From: Actomonas sp051209155
GTDB lineage: Bacteria; Verrucomicrobiota; Verrucomicrobiia; Opitutales; Opitutaceae
Assembly (NCBI GenBank): GCA_051209155.1
Contig: JBPJGB010000004.1
Reading direction: 5' to 3' (one strand)
Length of the DNA: 64,000 nt
Notes under the pieces: generated by a model
Told to the model about the DNA's origin: nothing
Database searches by the model: none
What the model saw: the letters and a program-made list of their open reading frames with translations, nothing else
Position numbers and translations under genes: made by a program
Shown here: in pieces, positions 30,120 to 38,089 of the stretch
How positions within the stretch are numbered: the stretch's first letter is position 1
Layout of the letters: every line of letters begins with the position of its first letter

Positions 30120-31625
30120 TTAACGGCCGGGAGTGACGACCGGCGGTTTGGGCGTATCGGGGGTGAGCGGCGGCTCCATCTTGTGCCATTCGGTCGCGGC
30201 CTCGTAGGCGGCGGCGAGGGCGAGCACGGTGGACTCGGACCAGTGCGGACCCGCGATCATGAGACCGACCGGGAGGCCGTCCTCGCTGAAACCGCAGGGG
30301 ATGGAGATGGCGGGCAGGCCGAAGATGTTGAACGGGCTGCAGTTCGAAGTGACGCGCGGGTCGCGCGGTTTGGTCTCGTAGCGGCTGGTGATGAGGTCAT
30401 CCAGCTTGGGCGGCAGTATCCGGTGAGTGGGGACAATGACCAGATCGACGCCGGCGGCGGTGAAGGCGTCGTCGACGGTGCGGCGCACGAGTTGGTTTTC
30501 CCACATGCCCTTCACATAGTCGACGGCGGTGCCGCCCTGGTTCTCGGCGAGACCCTGCAGGCGGCGGCGTTGCGGCAACTGGTAGCTGTTGGGGGAGACT
30601 TTAAAATAGTCCTCGTGCCACGCGAGGGTCTCGGCGCTGCCGGCCAGCGGGCGCACGGCGGGCGGCAGAGCCATTTTCTTGGTGCCGGCGGTGAGGCCCT
30701 TGATGACTTCAACGGCGGCCCAGAAATTGCGGGCGACCTCGGGTTCGAGGAAATCGTAGTAGCCGGCGGGCAGGCCGATCTTCAGGCCCTTCACGTCAAC
30801 CTGCTTCATGCCGGCGACGTAGTCCTCCTTGGGGCGCTCCACGCTGGTGATGTCGAGTTTGTCGTAGCCCGCGAGCACGTTGAGCATGATGGCGGCGTCC
30901 TCGACCGTGCGGGTCATGGGGCCGGCGTGATCCATGGAAACACGCAGCGGGATGATGCCACGGATCGGCACGAGACCGTAGGTCGCCTTGAAGCCGACGA
31001 TGCCGGAGAAGGAGGCGGGCATGCGGATGGAGCCGCCGGTATCGGTGCCAATGGCCCCGTAAGCGAGGAAGGCGGAGATGGCGGCGCCGGAACCGGAGGA
31101 AGAACCGCCGGTGTTGTGGGCGAGGTTCCAAGGATTGCGGGACGGGCCGTAGTAGGACGATTCACCGCCGCCCATGGCGAACTCCTGCAGGTTGGTTTTG
31201 CCGATGATGACCGCGCCGGCGTCCTTCATCATCGTGACGATGGTCGCGTCTTCCGCGGGGAAGCGGTCGGCAAAGAGCAACGAGCCGCCGGTCGTCCGGG
31301 CATCGGTGGTGTCGACGTTGTCCTTCAGCGCGATCGGCACGCCGTGGAGTGGACCGCGGAAGGTGCCGGCCTTGGCTTCGGCATCGAGCTCGGCGGCCTG
31401 GGCGAGCGCCTGGTCCTTCATCACCGTGATGTAGGCGTCGAGTTGGTCGTTGAAGGTCTCGATCCGAGCGAGCACGGCCTCGGTGAGTTGGGTCGAGGTC
31501 ACCTCGCCGGAACGGACCTTGGCGGCGGCTTCGGCGAGGGTGAGTTTGGCGAGATCGGCGGCGTGGGTCGCGCTCGTGAGCGCAAAAAGCAGGACGGTGG
31601 CGAAGGTGAGACGGAGGTGGCGCAT
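30120..31625 (-). CDS. Secreted amidase-signature hydrolase (A7), tandem twin of A6
   Basis: 501 residues from the ATG at 31625. Signal peptide LTFATVLLFALTSATHA. Triad at the same positions as A6: Lys101, Ser175, Ser199. Most differences from A6 are conservative and lie in the C-terminal third, for example QPPLTP in A6 versus EPPLTP here. A possible divergence of substrate range after duplication is inference. Longer in-frame extensions upstream run through the end of A8 in another frame and are not credible. Confidence 0.93.
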   Translation of the reverse strand: MRHLRLTFATVLLFALTSATHAADLAKLTLAEAAAKVRSGEVTSTQLTEAVLARIETFNDQLDAYITVMKDQALAQAAELDAEAKAGTFRGPLHGVPIALKDNVDTTDARTTGGSLLFADRFPAEDATIVTMMKDAGAVIIGKTNLQEFAMGGGESSYYGPSRNPWNLAHNTGGSSSGSGAAISAFLAYGAIGTDTGGSIRMPASFSGIVGFKATYGLVPIRGIIPLRVSMDHAGPMTRTVEDAAIMLNVLAGYDKLDITSVERPKEDYVAGMKQVDVKGLKIGLPAGYYDFLEPEVARNFWAAVEVIKGLTAGTKKMALPPAVRPLAGSAETLAWHEDYFKVSPNSYQLPQRRRLQGLAENQGGTAVDYVKGMWENQLVRRTVDDAFTAAGVDLVIVPTHRILPPKLDDLITSRYETKPRDPRVTSNCSPFNIFGLPAISIPCGFSEDGLPVGLMIAGPHWSESTVLALAAAYEAATEWHKMEPPLTPDTPKPPVVTPGR

Positions 31626-31681
31626 GGTGACGGCGGGGAGAAAGAGAAAGATAAAGAGGAAAGAGAAAGATGGCCTTCGGC
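31626..31681 (-). repeat. Hairpin plus CTTTCT-rich leader before A7
   Basis: Transcript sense: GCCGAAGGC hairpin after the A8 stop, ATCTTTCTCTTTCC, CTCTTTATCTTTC, CTTTCTCCCC, then GCCGTCACC and the A7 ATG. It closely matches the leaders of A6 and A8. Confidence 0.7.
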
Positions 31682-33178
31682 TTATATCGGCGGGCGTTGC
31701 CAGCCGCCGGAGTGCGCTTCGATGCGTTTCGCGACGGCGAGGGCGATGTCTTCGCGCCAAGGTTTGGCGATGATCTGCACGCCGATGGGCAGGGCCTTGC
31801 CGTCGGTCGAGGTGCCGGCGCGCACGACGACGCCGGGCCAGCCGGTGCAGTTGAAGGCGCCCATGTAGAACCAGGAACCGGGCACAAAGATCTGGCCGGA
31901 GCGGTCGATGGGGTCGGCAGGGTTGATCGCCACCGGGCAGATCAACACGTCGTAGTCGGCGAACCAGTGCAGCAGCTGCGACTTCGCGAGGTCCTGATCC
32001 TCCCACGCCTGGACGTAGTCGGCGCTGGAAACCGGCTGCATGCCTTTGACCCGTTCGGTCACGCGCGGGGAAAAGTTCTTCGTGTCCCACTTGGCGGCCA
32101 AACGGGTGTAGAAGGACCACGCGTCACCGTTGGTGAGGCGGGAACGGGCGTCGTCGAGTTGGCGGAAGATGGCGGTGGGGGCGTCCTGGGTGACGGAGGC
32201 GACCTGCGCGGCGAGACCGTCGACGGCGGCGGTGACGGTCGCCTGAGTATCGGTATCCGGATCAGCGATACCGTTGCTGGCAAACCAGGCGAGTTTGAGC
32301 GACGATACGTCGACGGCGGACGGATCGCGCCAAGGCACGGGGGCGCAGGCCGCGTCGCGGAAATCGGGGCCGCTGATGATGGGCGTGACCAGTTCAAGGT
32401 CTTCGACCCGACGCGCCATGGGCCCGAGTTGCTGCCACAGGTCGAGGGTGCCGCCGTAGCCGACAATGTGACCGGTGCGAGGCACGCGCACGGAGGTCGG
32501 TTTGATGCCCGCGATGCCGTTGTTGTGGGATGGGCCGCGAATGGAGCCGCCCCAATCGGAGCCGATGTCAAAGGCGGCGCCGCCGGCGGCGACGATGGCG
32601 CCGGCGCCGCCCGACGAACCGCTGGTGGAGCGGGTCAGGTCGTAGGGATTGTGCGAGGTGCCGTAGAGGATGTTGCTGGTGGAGTTGATCCCGCCGAGAC
32701 CGCCGAGGGTGAACTCGGGGGTGTTGGTTTTGCCGAGCAGGATGGCGCCGGCGGCGCGCAGACGGGCCGCCACCGTGGCGTCCTTTTCCGGGACGTATTG
32801 TTGGCGGCCGAAGGTGCCGCCGGTGGAGATGACGCCAGCGGTGTCGATCGAGTCCTTGAGGGTGATGGGCACGCCATGGAGCGGCCCCAACCATTCGCCC
32901 TTGGCAGCGAGCGCGTCGGCCGTCTTGGCCTCGGCCCGGGCCCGGGCGTAGCAGTTCATGACGACCGCATTGAGCCGGTCGTTCACCGCGAGGTGACGGG
33001 CGATGTAGGCTTCGACCGCTTCGGCCGCGCTGATTTTTTTGGCGCGGATGAGGCCGGCGAGTTTGGTCGCCGACATGAAGATCAACTGGTTCTCCGGATC
33101 GGTGGAGGCGGCGCGGGCGGCGGCCGCGGAGAACGCGGCGGTGGCGAGGCTGAGGAACTGGCGGCGAGAGGCGACCAT
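31682..33178 (-). CDS. Tat-exported amidase-signature hydrolase (A8)
   Basis: 498 residues. Tat signal ASRRQFLSLATAAFSAAAARA. Triad: Lys108 (TLKDS), Ser188 (GSSGG), Ser212 (GSDWGGSIRGP). It shares with A10 the segments MSATKLAGLIRAKK, EAYIARHL-VNDRLNAVVMNCYARARAEAK and GRQQYVPEKDATVAARLRAAGAILLGKTNTPEFTL, so A8 and A10 are sister copies separated by A9. The C-terminus GGWQRPPI is typical of the Tat subgroup. Substrate unknown. Confidence 0.93.
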   Translation of the reverse strand: MVASRRQFLSLATAAFSAAAARAASTDPENQLIFMSATKLAGLIRAKKISAAEAVEAYIARHLAVNDRLNAVVMNCYARARAEAKTADALAAKGEWLGPLHGVPITLKDSIDTAGVISTGGTFGRQQYVPEKDATVAARLRAAGAILLGKTNTPEFTLGGLGGINSTSNILYGTSHNPYDLTRSTSGSSGGAGAIVAAGGAAFDIGSDWGGSIRGPSHNNGIAGIKPTSVRVPRTGHIVGYGGTLDLWQQLGPMARRVEDLELVTPIISGPDFRDAACAPVPWRDPSAVDVSSLKLAWFASNGIADPDTDTQATVTAAVDGLAAQVASVTQDAPTAIFRQLDDARSRLTNGDAWSFYTRLAAKWDTKNFSPRVTERVKGMQPVSSADYVQAWEDQDLAKSQLLHWFADYDVLICPVAINPADPIDRSGQIFVPGSWFYMGAFNCTGWPGVVVRAGTSTDGKALPIGVQIIAKPWREDIALAVAKRIEAHSGGWQRPPI

Positions 33179-33229
33179 CGGAATTCGGGGAGAAAGAGAA
33201 AGATAAAGAATGAAGAGAAAGATCCCCGC
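33179..33229 (-). repeat. Hairpin plus CTTTCT-rich leader before A8
   Basis: Transcript sense: CCCCGC-TCTGA-GCGGGG hairpin straddling the A9 stop codon, then ATCTTTCTCTTCATTC, TTTATCTTTC and TCTTTCTCCCC, then GAATTCCG and the A8 ATG. The hairpin sequence differs from the A6/A7 leaders but its place is the same. Confidence 0.7.
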
Positions 33230-34750
33230 TCAGAGCGGGGGGCGGATGTAACCGCCGGATTGGGACTCGATGTGGGTGAGGGCGGCCATGACGACGTCGT
33301 CGCGCCACGGTTGGGCGACGACCTGCACGCCGATGGGCATGGCATCGACCGCGGTGGTGCCGACGCGCACCACGCCCGCCGGCCAGCCGGTCGTGTTGTA
33401 TTGGCTGGTGTAGGAGTAACCCGAGCGGTTGCGGGGGCGCTCGGCGTCGTGGCGGATTGGGCCGCTTTGCGAAGCCGGGCAGATGATGAGGTCGTATTGT
33501 TCGAACCAGGCGAGTTGCTCAGACTTGATCGCGTCCATCTCTTCGCAGAGGCGGGTGAAGTCGGCGCTGGGCAGTTCGTCGCCGCTGAGGCGGAGACCGG
33601 GCGAGGCTTGCTTCGTGCCGTGTTTGGCGAGCAGGCGACGCATGTGTTCGCGGCCGTTGGCGTTCGAGAATGCGGAGCGGACCTCGCCGAGTTCCTTCAT
33701 CTTGGGCGGGGCATCGGCGGTTACGGTGCAGCCGAGGGCCTTGAACATGTCGACCGACTGCTGCACGACGGCCTGCACCTCGCTGGTCGGATCGACCTGG
33801 CCATTCGTGAGGTAGTAGCAAACGCGGAGCTTTTTCAGGTCGACCTTGGCCGGATCGCCGAGCGGCACCGGGGCCATGGCGCAATCCCAGTCATCGGGCC
33901 CGGTGATAATGGGCATGATGAGGGCGAGGTCTTCGGCCCGGCGGGCCAGCGGGCCGATCTCCTGCCAGTTGTCGAAGGGGCCGCCATAGCCGACGATGTG
34001 ACCGGTGCGCGGCACGGTGCCGTAGGTCGGTTTGATGCCGGCGATGCCGTTGGCGTAGGCGGGGCCGCGGATGGAGCCGCCGTAGTCCGAGCCAATGTCG
34101 AAGGGGGCGCCGCCGGCGGCGACGATGGCACCGGCGCCGCCCGAGGAACCGGAAGGTTGGTAGGCGGTGTTGTAAGGGTTGGAGGTGAGGCCGTAGACGA
34201 GGTTGACGGTGCCCTTGCCGCCGCCACCGAGCGTGAACTCGGGCGTGTTGGACTTGCCGAGGAGAATGGCACCGGCGTCGCGCAGGCGTTTGACCACCGT
34301 GGCGTCAGTGCCGGGCACGAAGTCCTTGCGTCCGAGCGTGCCGCCGGTGGAAACGACCCCGGCGGTGTCAAAGGAGTCTTTGATGGTCATGGGCACGCCG
34401 TGCAACGGGCCGAGCACCTTGCCGCGGGCGAGGGCGCGGTCGGCCTCGGCGGCTTCAAAGAGCGCGCGTTCGGCGCAGAGGGCGACGACGGCGTTGATCT
34501 GCGGATTGACCGCCTCGATGCGGGCGAGGTTGAGCTTCACGGCCTCGGTGGCGGAGAGCTGCTTGTCGCGGATCATCGCGGCCAGTTTGGTGGCCGACAT
34601 GTAGAGCGGGTCGGTTTCTTTGTCCGAGGATTTTGGATACTTCGCCATGTTGGCGGCGCGCAGGCGGGAAGGCAGGGCGGAGGCGAGGGCGAGCGCGGCG
34701 GCGCCGGCGCCGGCGTGGCGGAGGAAGGTGCGGCGGGAAGTCGAATTCAT
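33230..34750 (-). CDS. Tat-exported amidase-signature hydrolase (A9)
   Basis: 506 residues. Tat signal TSRRTFLRHAGAGAAALALASA. Triad: Lys124 (TIKDS), Ser202 (GSSGG), Ser226 (GSDYGGSIRGP). It has the MSATKLAAMIRDKQ start of the mature core shared by the Tat subgroup, but is more distant from A8/A10 than they are from each other. It is preceded by a 7-nt period microrepeat (34755-34782) and no Shine-Dalgarno. The stop codon is part of a GC-rich hairpin. Confidence 0.93.
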   Translation of the reverse strand: MNSTSRRTFLRHAGAGAAALALASALPSRLRAANMAKYPKSSDKETDPLYMSATKLAAMIRDKQLSATEAVKLNLARIEAVNPQINAVVALCAERALFEAAEADRALARGKVLGPLHGVPMTIKDSFDTAGVVSTGGTLGRKDFVPGTDATVVKRLRDAGAILLGKSNTPEFTLGGGGKGTVNLVYGLTSNPYNTAYQPSGSSGGAGAIVAAGGAPFDIGSDYGGSIRGPAYANGIAGIKPTYGTVPRTGHIVGYGGPFDNWQEIGPLARRAEDLALIMPIITGPDDWDCAMAPVPLGDPAKVDLKKLRVCYYLTNGQVDPTSEVQAVVQQSVDMFKALGCTVTADAPPKMKELGEVRSAFSNANGREHMRRLLAKHGTKQASPGLRLSGDELPSADFTRLCEEMDAIKSEQLAWFEQYDLIICPASQSGPIRHDAERPRNRSGYSYTSQYNTTGWPAGVVRVGTTAVDAMPIGVQVVAQPWRDDVVMAALTHIESQSGGYIRPPL

Positions 34751-34754
34751 GTCG

Positions 34755-34782
34755 GATGTGTGATGTTTGATGTCAGATGTAA
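34755..34782 (-). repeat. Heptad microrepeat before the A9 start
   Basis: In transcript sense four 7-mers in tandem: TTACATC, TGACATC, AAACATC, ACACATC (consensus NNACATC). A 4-nt spacer CGAC and the ATG at 34750 follow. The repeat begins 4 nt after the A10 stop, so it fills almost the whole intergenic gap. Confidence 0.8.
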
Positions 34783-34786
34783 GGGG

Positions 34787-36298
34787 TTAGACCGGCGGGC
34801 GTTGCCAGCCGCCGGACTTGGCTTCGAGGACCTTGGCGAGGGCGAGGCAGATGTCCTCGCGCCAGGGTTGGCCGATCACCTGCACGCCGATGGGCAGGGT
34901 GCCGTCGGCGGAGGTGCCGCAGCGCACGACCACGGAGGGCCAGCCGGTGCAGTTGAAGGAACCGTTGTAACTCCACGAGGTGCCGCCGCCCCAACCGCCG
35001 CCGCCCTCACGGTCGATCTCGTTGGGCGGGGCGCCGGAGACCGCGCAGAGGATGGCGTCGTAGCCGGAAGACTTGAACCAGTGCAGCAGTTTGGACTTGG
35101 CGGCATCCTGACGCTCCCAGGCTTCGACGAGGGCGGCGCTGGAGAGGGGCGGTTGCGTGCCGATGCGTTCCTTGCGGGAAGGCGAGTAGTTCTTGGTGTT
35201 CCACTTCTCGACGAGGCGCAGGTAAAAGGCCCAACCGTCGCCCGAGGTCATGTCGCGACGGGCGGCGGCGAGTTCGTTGAGGAGCGCGGTCGGTGTATCC
35301 TCGGTCACGCTGGTGACTTCACCGTCGAGCCAGGTGGCGGCCTGTTTGACGGTGTCGCGAACATCCTGAGTGTTGTTGGGCGAACCGTTGTCGCCGAAGA
35401 CGGCGACCTTCAGGCCGCCGATGTTGACGGTGGCGGGGTCGCTCCACGGCACCGGGGCGCAGGCGACGTCGCGGAAGTCAGGACCGGCGATGATGGGCGT
35501 GATGAGTTCGAGGTCGGCGACCCGGCGGGCCATGGGACCGAGCTGCTGCCAGTTGTCGAAGATACCGCCGTAGTCGACGATGTGACCGGTCCGGGGCACG
35601 CGGACGGAGGTGGGTTTGATGCCGGCGATGCCGTTGTTGTTCGCGGGACCCCGGATGGAGCCGCCCCAGTCGGAGCCGATGTCGAAGGCGGCGCCGCAGG
35701 CGGCGACGATGGCGCCGGCGCCACCGGACGAGCCACTGGTCGAGCGGGTCAGATCGTAGGGGTTGTGCGAGGCACCGTAGAGCAGGTTGCTGGTGGTGCT
35801 GATGCCGCCGAGTCCACCGAGGGTGAATTCAGGGGTGTTGGTCTTGCCGAGCAGGATGGCGCCGGCGGCGCGCAGGCGGGCGGCAACGGTGGCATCCTTT
35901 TCGGGGACATACTGCTGGCGGCCAAAGGTGGCGCCGGTGGAGATGACGCCAGCGGTATCGATCGAATCCTTGAGGGTCATGGGCACGCCGTGGAGCGGCC
36001 CCATCCATTCGCCTTTGGCCGCCATGGCGTCGGCGGCTTTGGCTTCGGCGCGGGCCCGGGCGTAGCAGTTCATGACGACGGCGTTGAGTCGGTCGTTCAC
36101 CTCGAGGTGGCGAGCGATGTAGGCCTCCACCGCCTCGGTGGCGCTGACCTTTTTGGCGCGAATGAGGCCGGCCAGTTTGGTGGCCGACATCTCAATCAAC
36201 GCGGTGGCGGGATCGTCGGTGGCGCGGAGGGTGGATGCGGCGGCGGCGGTGAGGGCAGAGGTGGCGAGGCGGAGGAAGTTTCTACGTGATGCGACCAT
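34787..36298 (-). CDS. Tat-exported amidase-signature hydrolase (A10)
   Basis: 503 residues. Tat signal ASRRNFLRLATSALTAAAASTL. Triad: Lys110 (TLKDS), Ser190 (GSSGG), Ser214 (GSDWGGSIRGP). Nearest relative is A8 two genes downstream. One local feature is Cys201 (AAC-GAAF) where A8 has Gly. A Gly/Trp-rich loop (GGGGWGGGTSW) near residue 440 is absent from A8. The start follows a five-unit heptad microrepeat. Confidence 0.93.
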   Translation of the reverse strand: MVASRRNFLRLATSALTAAAASTLRATDDPATALIEMSATKLAGLIRAKKVSATEAVEAYIARHLEVNDRLNAVVMNCYARARAEAKAADAMAAKGEWMGPLHGVPMTLKDSIDTAGVISTGATFGRQQYVPEKDATVAARLRAAGAILLGKTNTPEFTLGGLGGISTTSNLLYGASHNPYDLTRSTSGSSGGAGAIVAACGAAFDIGSDWGGSIRGPANNNGIAGIKPTSVRVPRTGHIVDYGGIFDNWQQLGPMARRVADLELITPIIAGPDFRDVACAPVPWSDPATVNIGGLKVAVFGDNGSPNNTQDVRDTVKQAATWLDGEVTSVTEDTPTALLNELAAARRDMTSGDGWAFYLRLVEKWNTKNYSPSRKERIGTQPPLSSAALVEAWERQDAAKSKLLHWFKSSGYDAILCAVSGAPPNEIDREGGGGWGGGTSWSYNGSFNCTGWPSVVVRCGTSADGTLPIGVQVIGQPWREDICLALAKVLEAKSGGWQRPPV

Positions 36299-36302
36299 GG
36301 CG

Positions 36303-36337
36303 GGAATTTTCGATTTTGGATTTGGGAATCTCGATTG
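36303..36337 (-). repeat. Heptad microrepeat before the A10 start
   Basis: In transcript sense five 7-mers in tandem: CAATCGA, GATTCCC, AAATCCA, AAATCGA, AAATTCC. A 4-nt spacer CGCC and the ATG at 36298 follow. Same period and same spacer length as in front of A9, but a different unit sequence. Confidence 0.75.
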
Positions 36338-36351
36338 CGGGGCAGCCGTGA

Positions 36352-38082
36352 TCAGTGGGTGTCGAAGACGGCTTGGTAGGGGGCGAGGGCGGCCCGGATG
36401 GCCGTGAGTTCGGTGTCGGTGGGAGCGCGCGGATCGCGAGCGGGAGGCAGGGCGCCAAATTTGAGCAGGCAGGCCATGAGGAGGATGCGCGCCTTGGTGG
36501 CGGTCATGTTGTTGGCCTCGATGCGCAGGTTGCGCGGGTTGCCCTGCATGTAGCCATGGGCGTCGCCGCGGGCGGCCTGCACGACGGGGAAACCGGAGAG
36601 GGCAACCAGGTCCAACGCGGCCTCAATGGGCGCGACGGCGCTGCCGTAGGGGGCGAGGCCTTCGTTGACGATGCCGGCCAGGCCACGGTCGGCGAGGAAG
36701 GCGTCGAGCTGGGCGAGAATGGCGACCTCGTCGGACGGATCGGCCGTGGCGTCCTGGGTCGTTTGCCAGCGGGAGGACTTGACGAAGGTCACGTTGGGCA
36801 TGGCGCTGCCGAGGAGGCGTCCATCCGCGTCCTTGGTGGCGTAGGGCACGCGGGTGAGGCCGGAGTCGGAGCGTGCAATCACGCTGACGGAAGCCGGTAG
36901 CAGTGAGAGGCGGACATCGGAGCGATGGGTGCTGCGGCGGACGGACAGGAAGGAGAGCCGCGGTCCGTAGTCGGTGGAGCCAACCACGCCGCCGTGGCCA
37001 CCGGTGGTGACGTAACCGCCGGGGCGGGCGTCGCCCTTCTGGACCTCGCGGGCGTTGAAGACCTGCTGATCCTGTATCATGATCGCCCCTACACGGTCGT
37101 GGCCGTGCTCGTCGGCCCATACGCCGGAGACGATGTAGTTGATGGAGTCGACGATATTGGCGTCACCGTCGGCGCTCACGAGTCCGCGCATGCGCTGGGC
37201 GGCGTTACCGATGAGCGGCTTGTCGGTGTCGATCAATAAGCCCAGCCAGTAGATCGTGTCTTCGACGCTGGGGCTGCCCTCGAGCCAGACCGCGCCAGCG
37301 TAGTCTCCGCCAGCGAGGGCGGCCTGCACAACGTTGGTGGCGCGGGCGAGGTGCTGGCGGGAACCGGAGGCGCCATAGGGGCCGTAGGTGAAAAAGTCCT
37401 CACCGAGTGTCTCGGGCGGGATGTCGCCCTCACCGAAGTCGGTGCGGGCGGCGGCAGGCAGTCCCTTGGTGTAACCGCCGGCGGGGGCGGGGCGATAGAA
37501 GTCGTAGTCGGCGAGCGCGTAGATCTCGCCGCCGTTGCGTTCGATTTCCTCAAAGATGCGTGAGGCGTTGGGATAGAAGGTCTGGCGGGACTGGCTGAAC
37601 GGAGCGCCGCGAAAGGCGGCGGTGCTGTCCCAGGCGGAGCCGTCCTTTTGCCGACCCATGTAGGGCAGCGGGTAGAGGCCGTCCGCGGGCAGAAGTTGCA
37701 CGGCGTAGACCGGCTTGTCGGTCGCTGCGCGACGGGTGGGCGAGAACGTGCCGTCGGCGGCGACGTAACCGTCGGGCGCGGCGTAGAGTTCCGCCACGTC
37801 GCTCTCCAGTGGGTGGGCGGTGAACATCTCCACGTAAACCGTGGCGGGGGCGGCGAGGCGTTGCGGGTAGAGCAGGTCGAAGGCGAGAGGCTGACCGTCG
37901 GCGCCGGTGCGCAGCGGCAAGCCATGCGCGGCGCGGGCCTTGTTGCTGGTGATGAGCGGTCGGCTGTTTTGGATTGTGGCCGTTGGGCCGGAAAACACCG
38001 CGATCCGCGGCTTCTCGGCGGCTCCGAGACCCGTTGCGAACGGTAGGCTGAGGAGCGTGAGGAGCGGGAACGGGGAGCGCAT
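36352..38082 (-). CDS. Secreted asparaginase-like protein with degenerate active-site motifs
   Basis: 576 residues from the ATG at 38082, signal peptide FPLLTLLSLPFATGLGAA. The central part has the type II asparaginase/glutaminase layout: VEDTIYWLGLLIDTDKPLIGNAAQR, then IQDQQVFNAREVQKGDARPGGYV and GGHGGVVGSTDY. The first catalytic motif (normally TGGTI) reads FSGPTATIQNS. The second (normally HGTDTxEET) reads EGSPSVEDT, so the catalytic Thr-Asp pair is Ser-Pro here. At 576 residues it is far longer than the usual 330-350. It may act on another substrate, or be non-catalytic. It follows A11 by 7 bp. Confidence 0.8.
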   Translation of the reverse strand: MRSPFPLLTLLSLPFATGLGAAEKPRIAVFSGPTATIQNSRPLITSNKARAAHGLPLRTGADGQPLAFDLLYPQRLAAPATVYVEMFTAHPLESDVAELYAAPDGYVAADGTFSPTRRAATDKPVYAVQLLPADGLYPLPYMGRQKDGSAWDSTAAFRGAPFSQSRQTFYPNASRIFEEIERNGGEIYALADYDFYRPAPAGGYTKGLPAAARTDFGEGDIPPETLGEDFFTYGPYGASGSRQHLARATNVVQAALAGGDYAGAVWLEGSPSVEDTIYWLGLLIDTDKPLIGNAAQRMRGLVSADGDANIVDSINYIVSGVWADEHGHDRVGAIMIQDQQVFNAREVQKGDARPGGYVTTGGHGGVVGSTDYGPRLSFLSVRRSTHRSDVRLSLLPASVSVIARSDSGLTRVPYATKDADGRLLGSAMPNVTFVKSSRWQTTQDATADPSDEVAILAQLDAFLADRGLAGIVNEGLAPYGSAVAPIEAALDLVALSGFPVVQAARGDAHGYMQGNPRNLRIEANNMTATKARILLMACLLKFGALPPARDPRAPTDTELTAIRAALAPYQAVFDTH

Positions 38083-38089
38083 GGCGGTC

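Noticed and set aside
27829..30123. 764-codon plus-strand frame and similar long frames at 42525-44192 and 57574-59187
   Set aside because: Same antisense effect opposite A5/A6, A13 and the TPR gene; composition is typical of shadow frames.
31670..36289. 1539-codon open frame on the plus strand across three amidase genes
   Set aside because: It is exactly antisense to A8, A9 and A10, which have clear triads and Tat signals. GC-rich codon use leaves the antisense frame free of stops, and the product (Gly, Asp, Val, Arg-rich) has no plausible domains.
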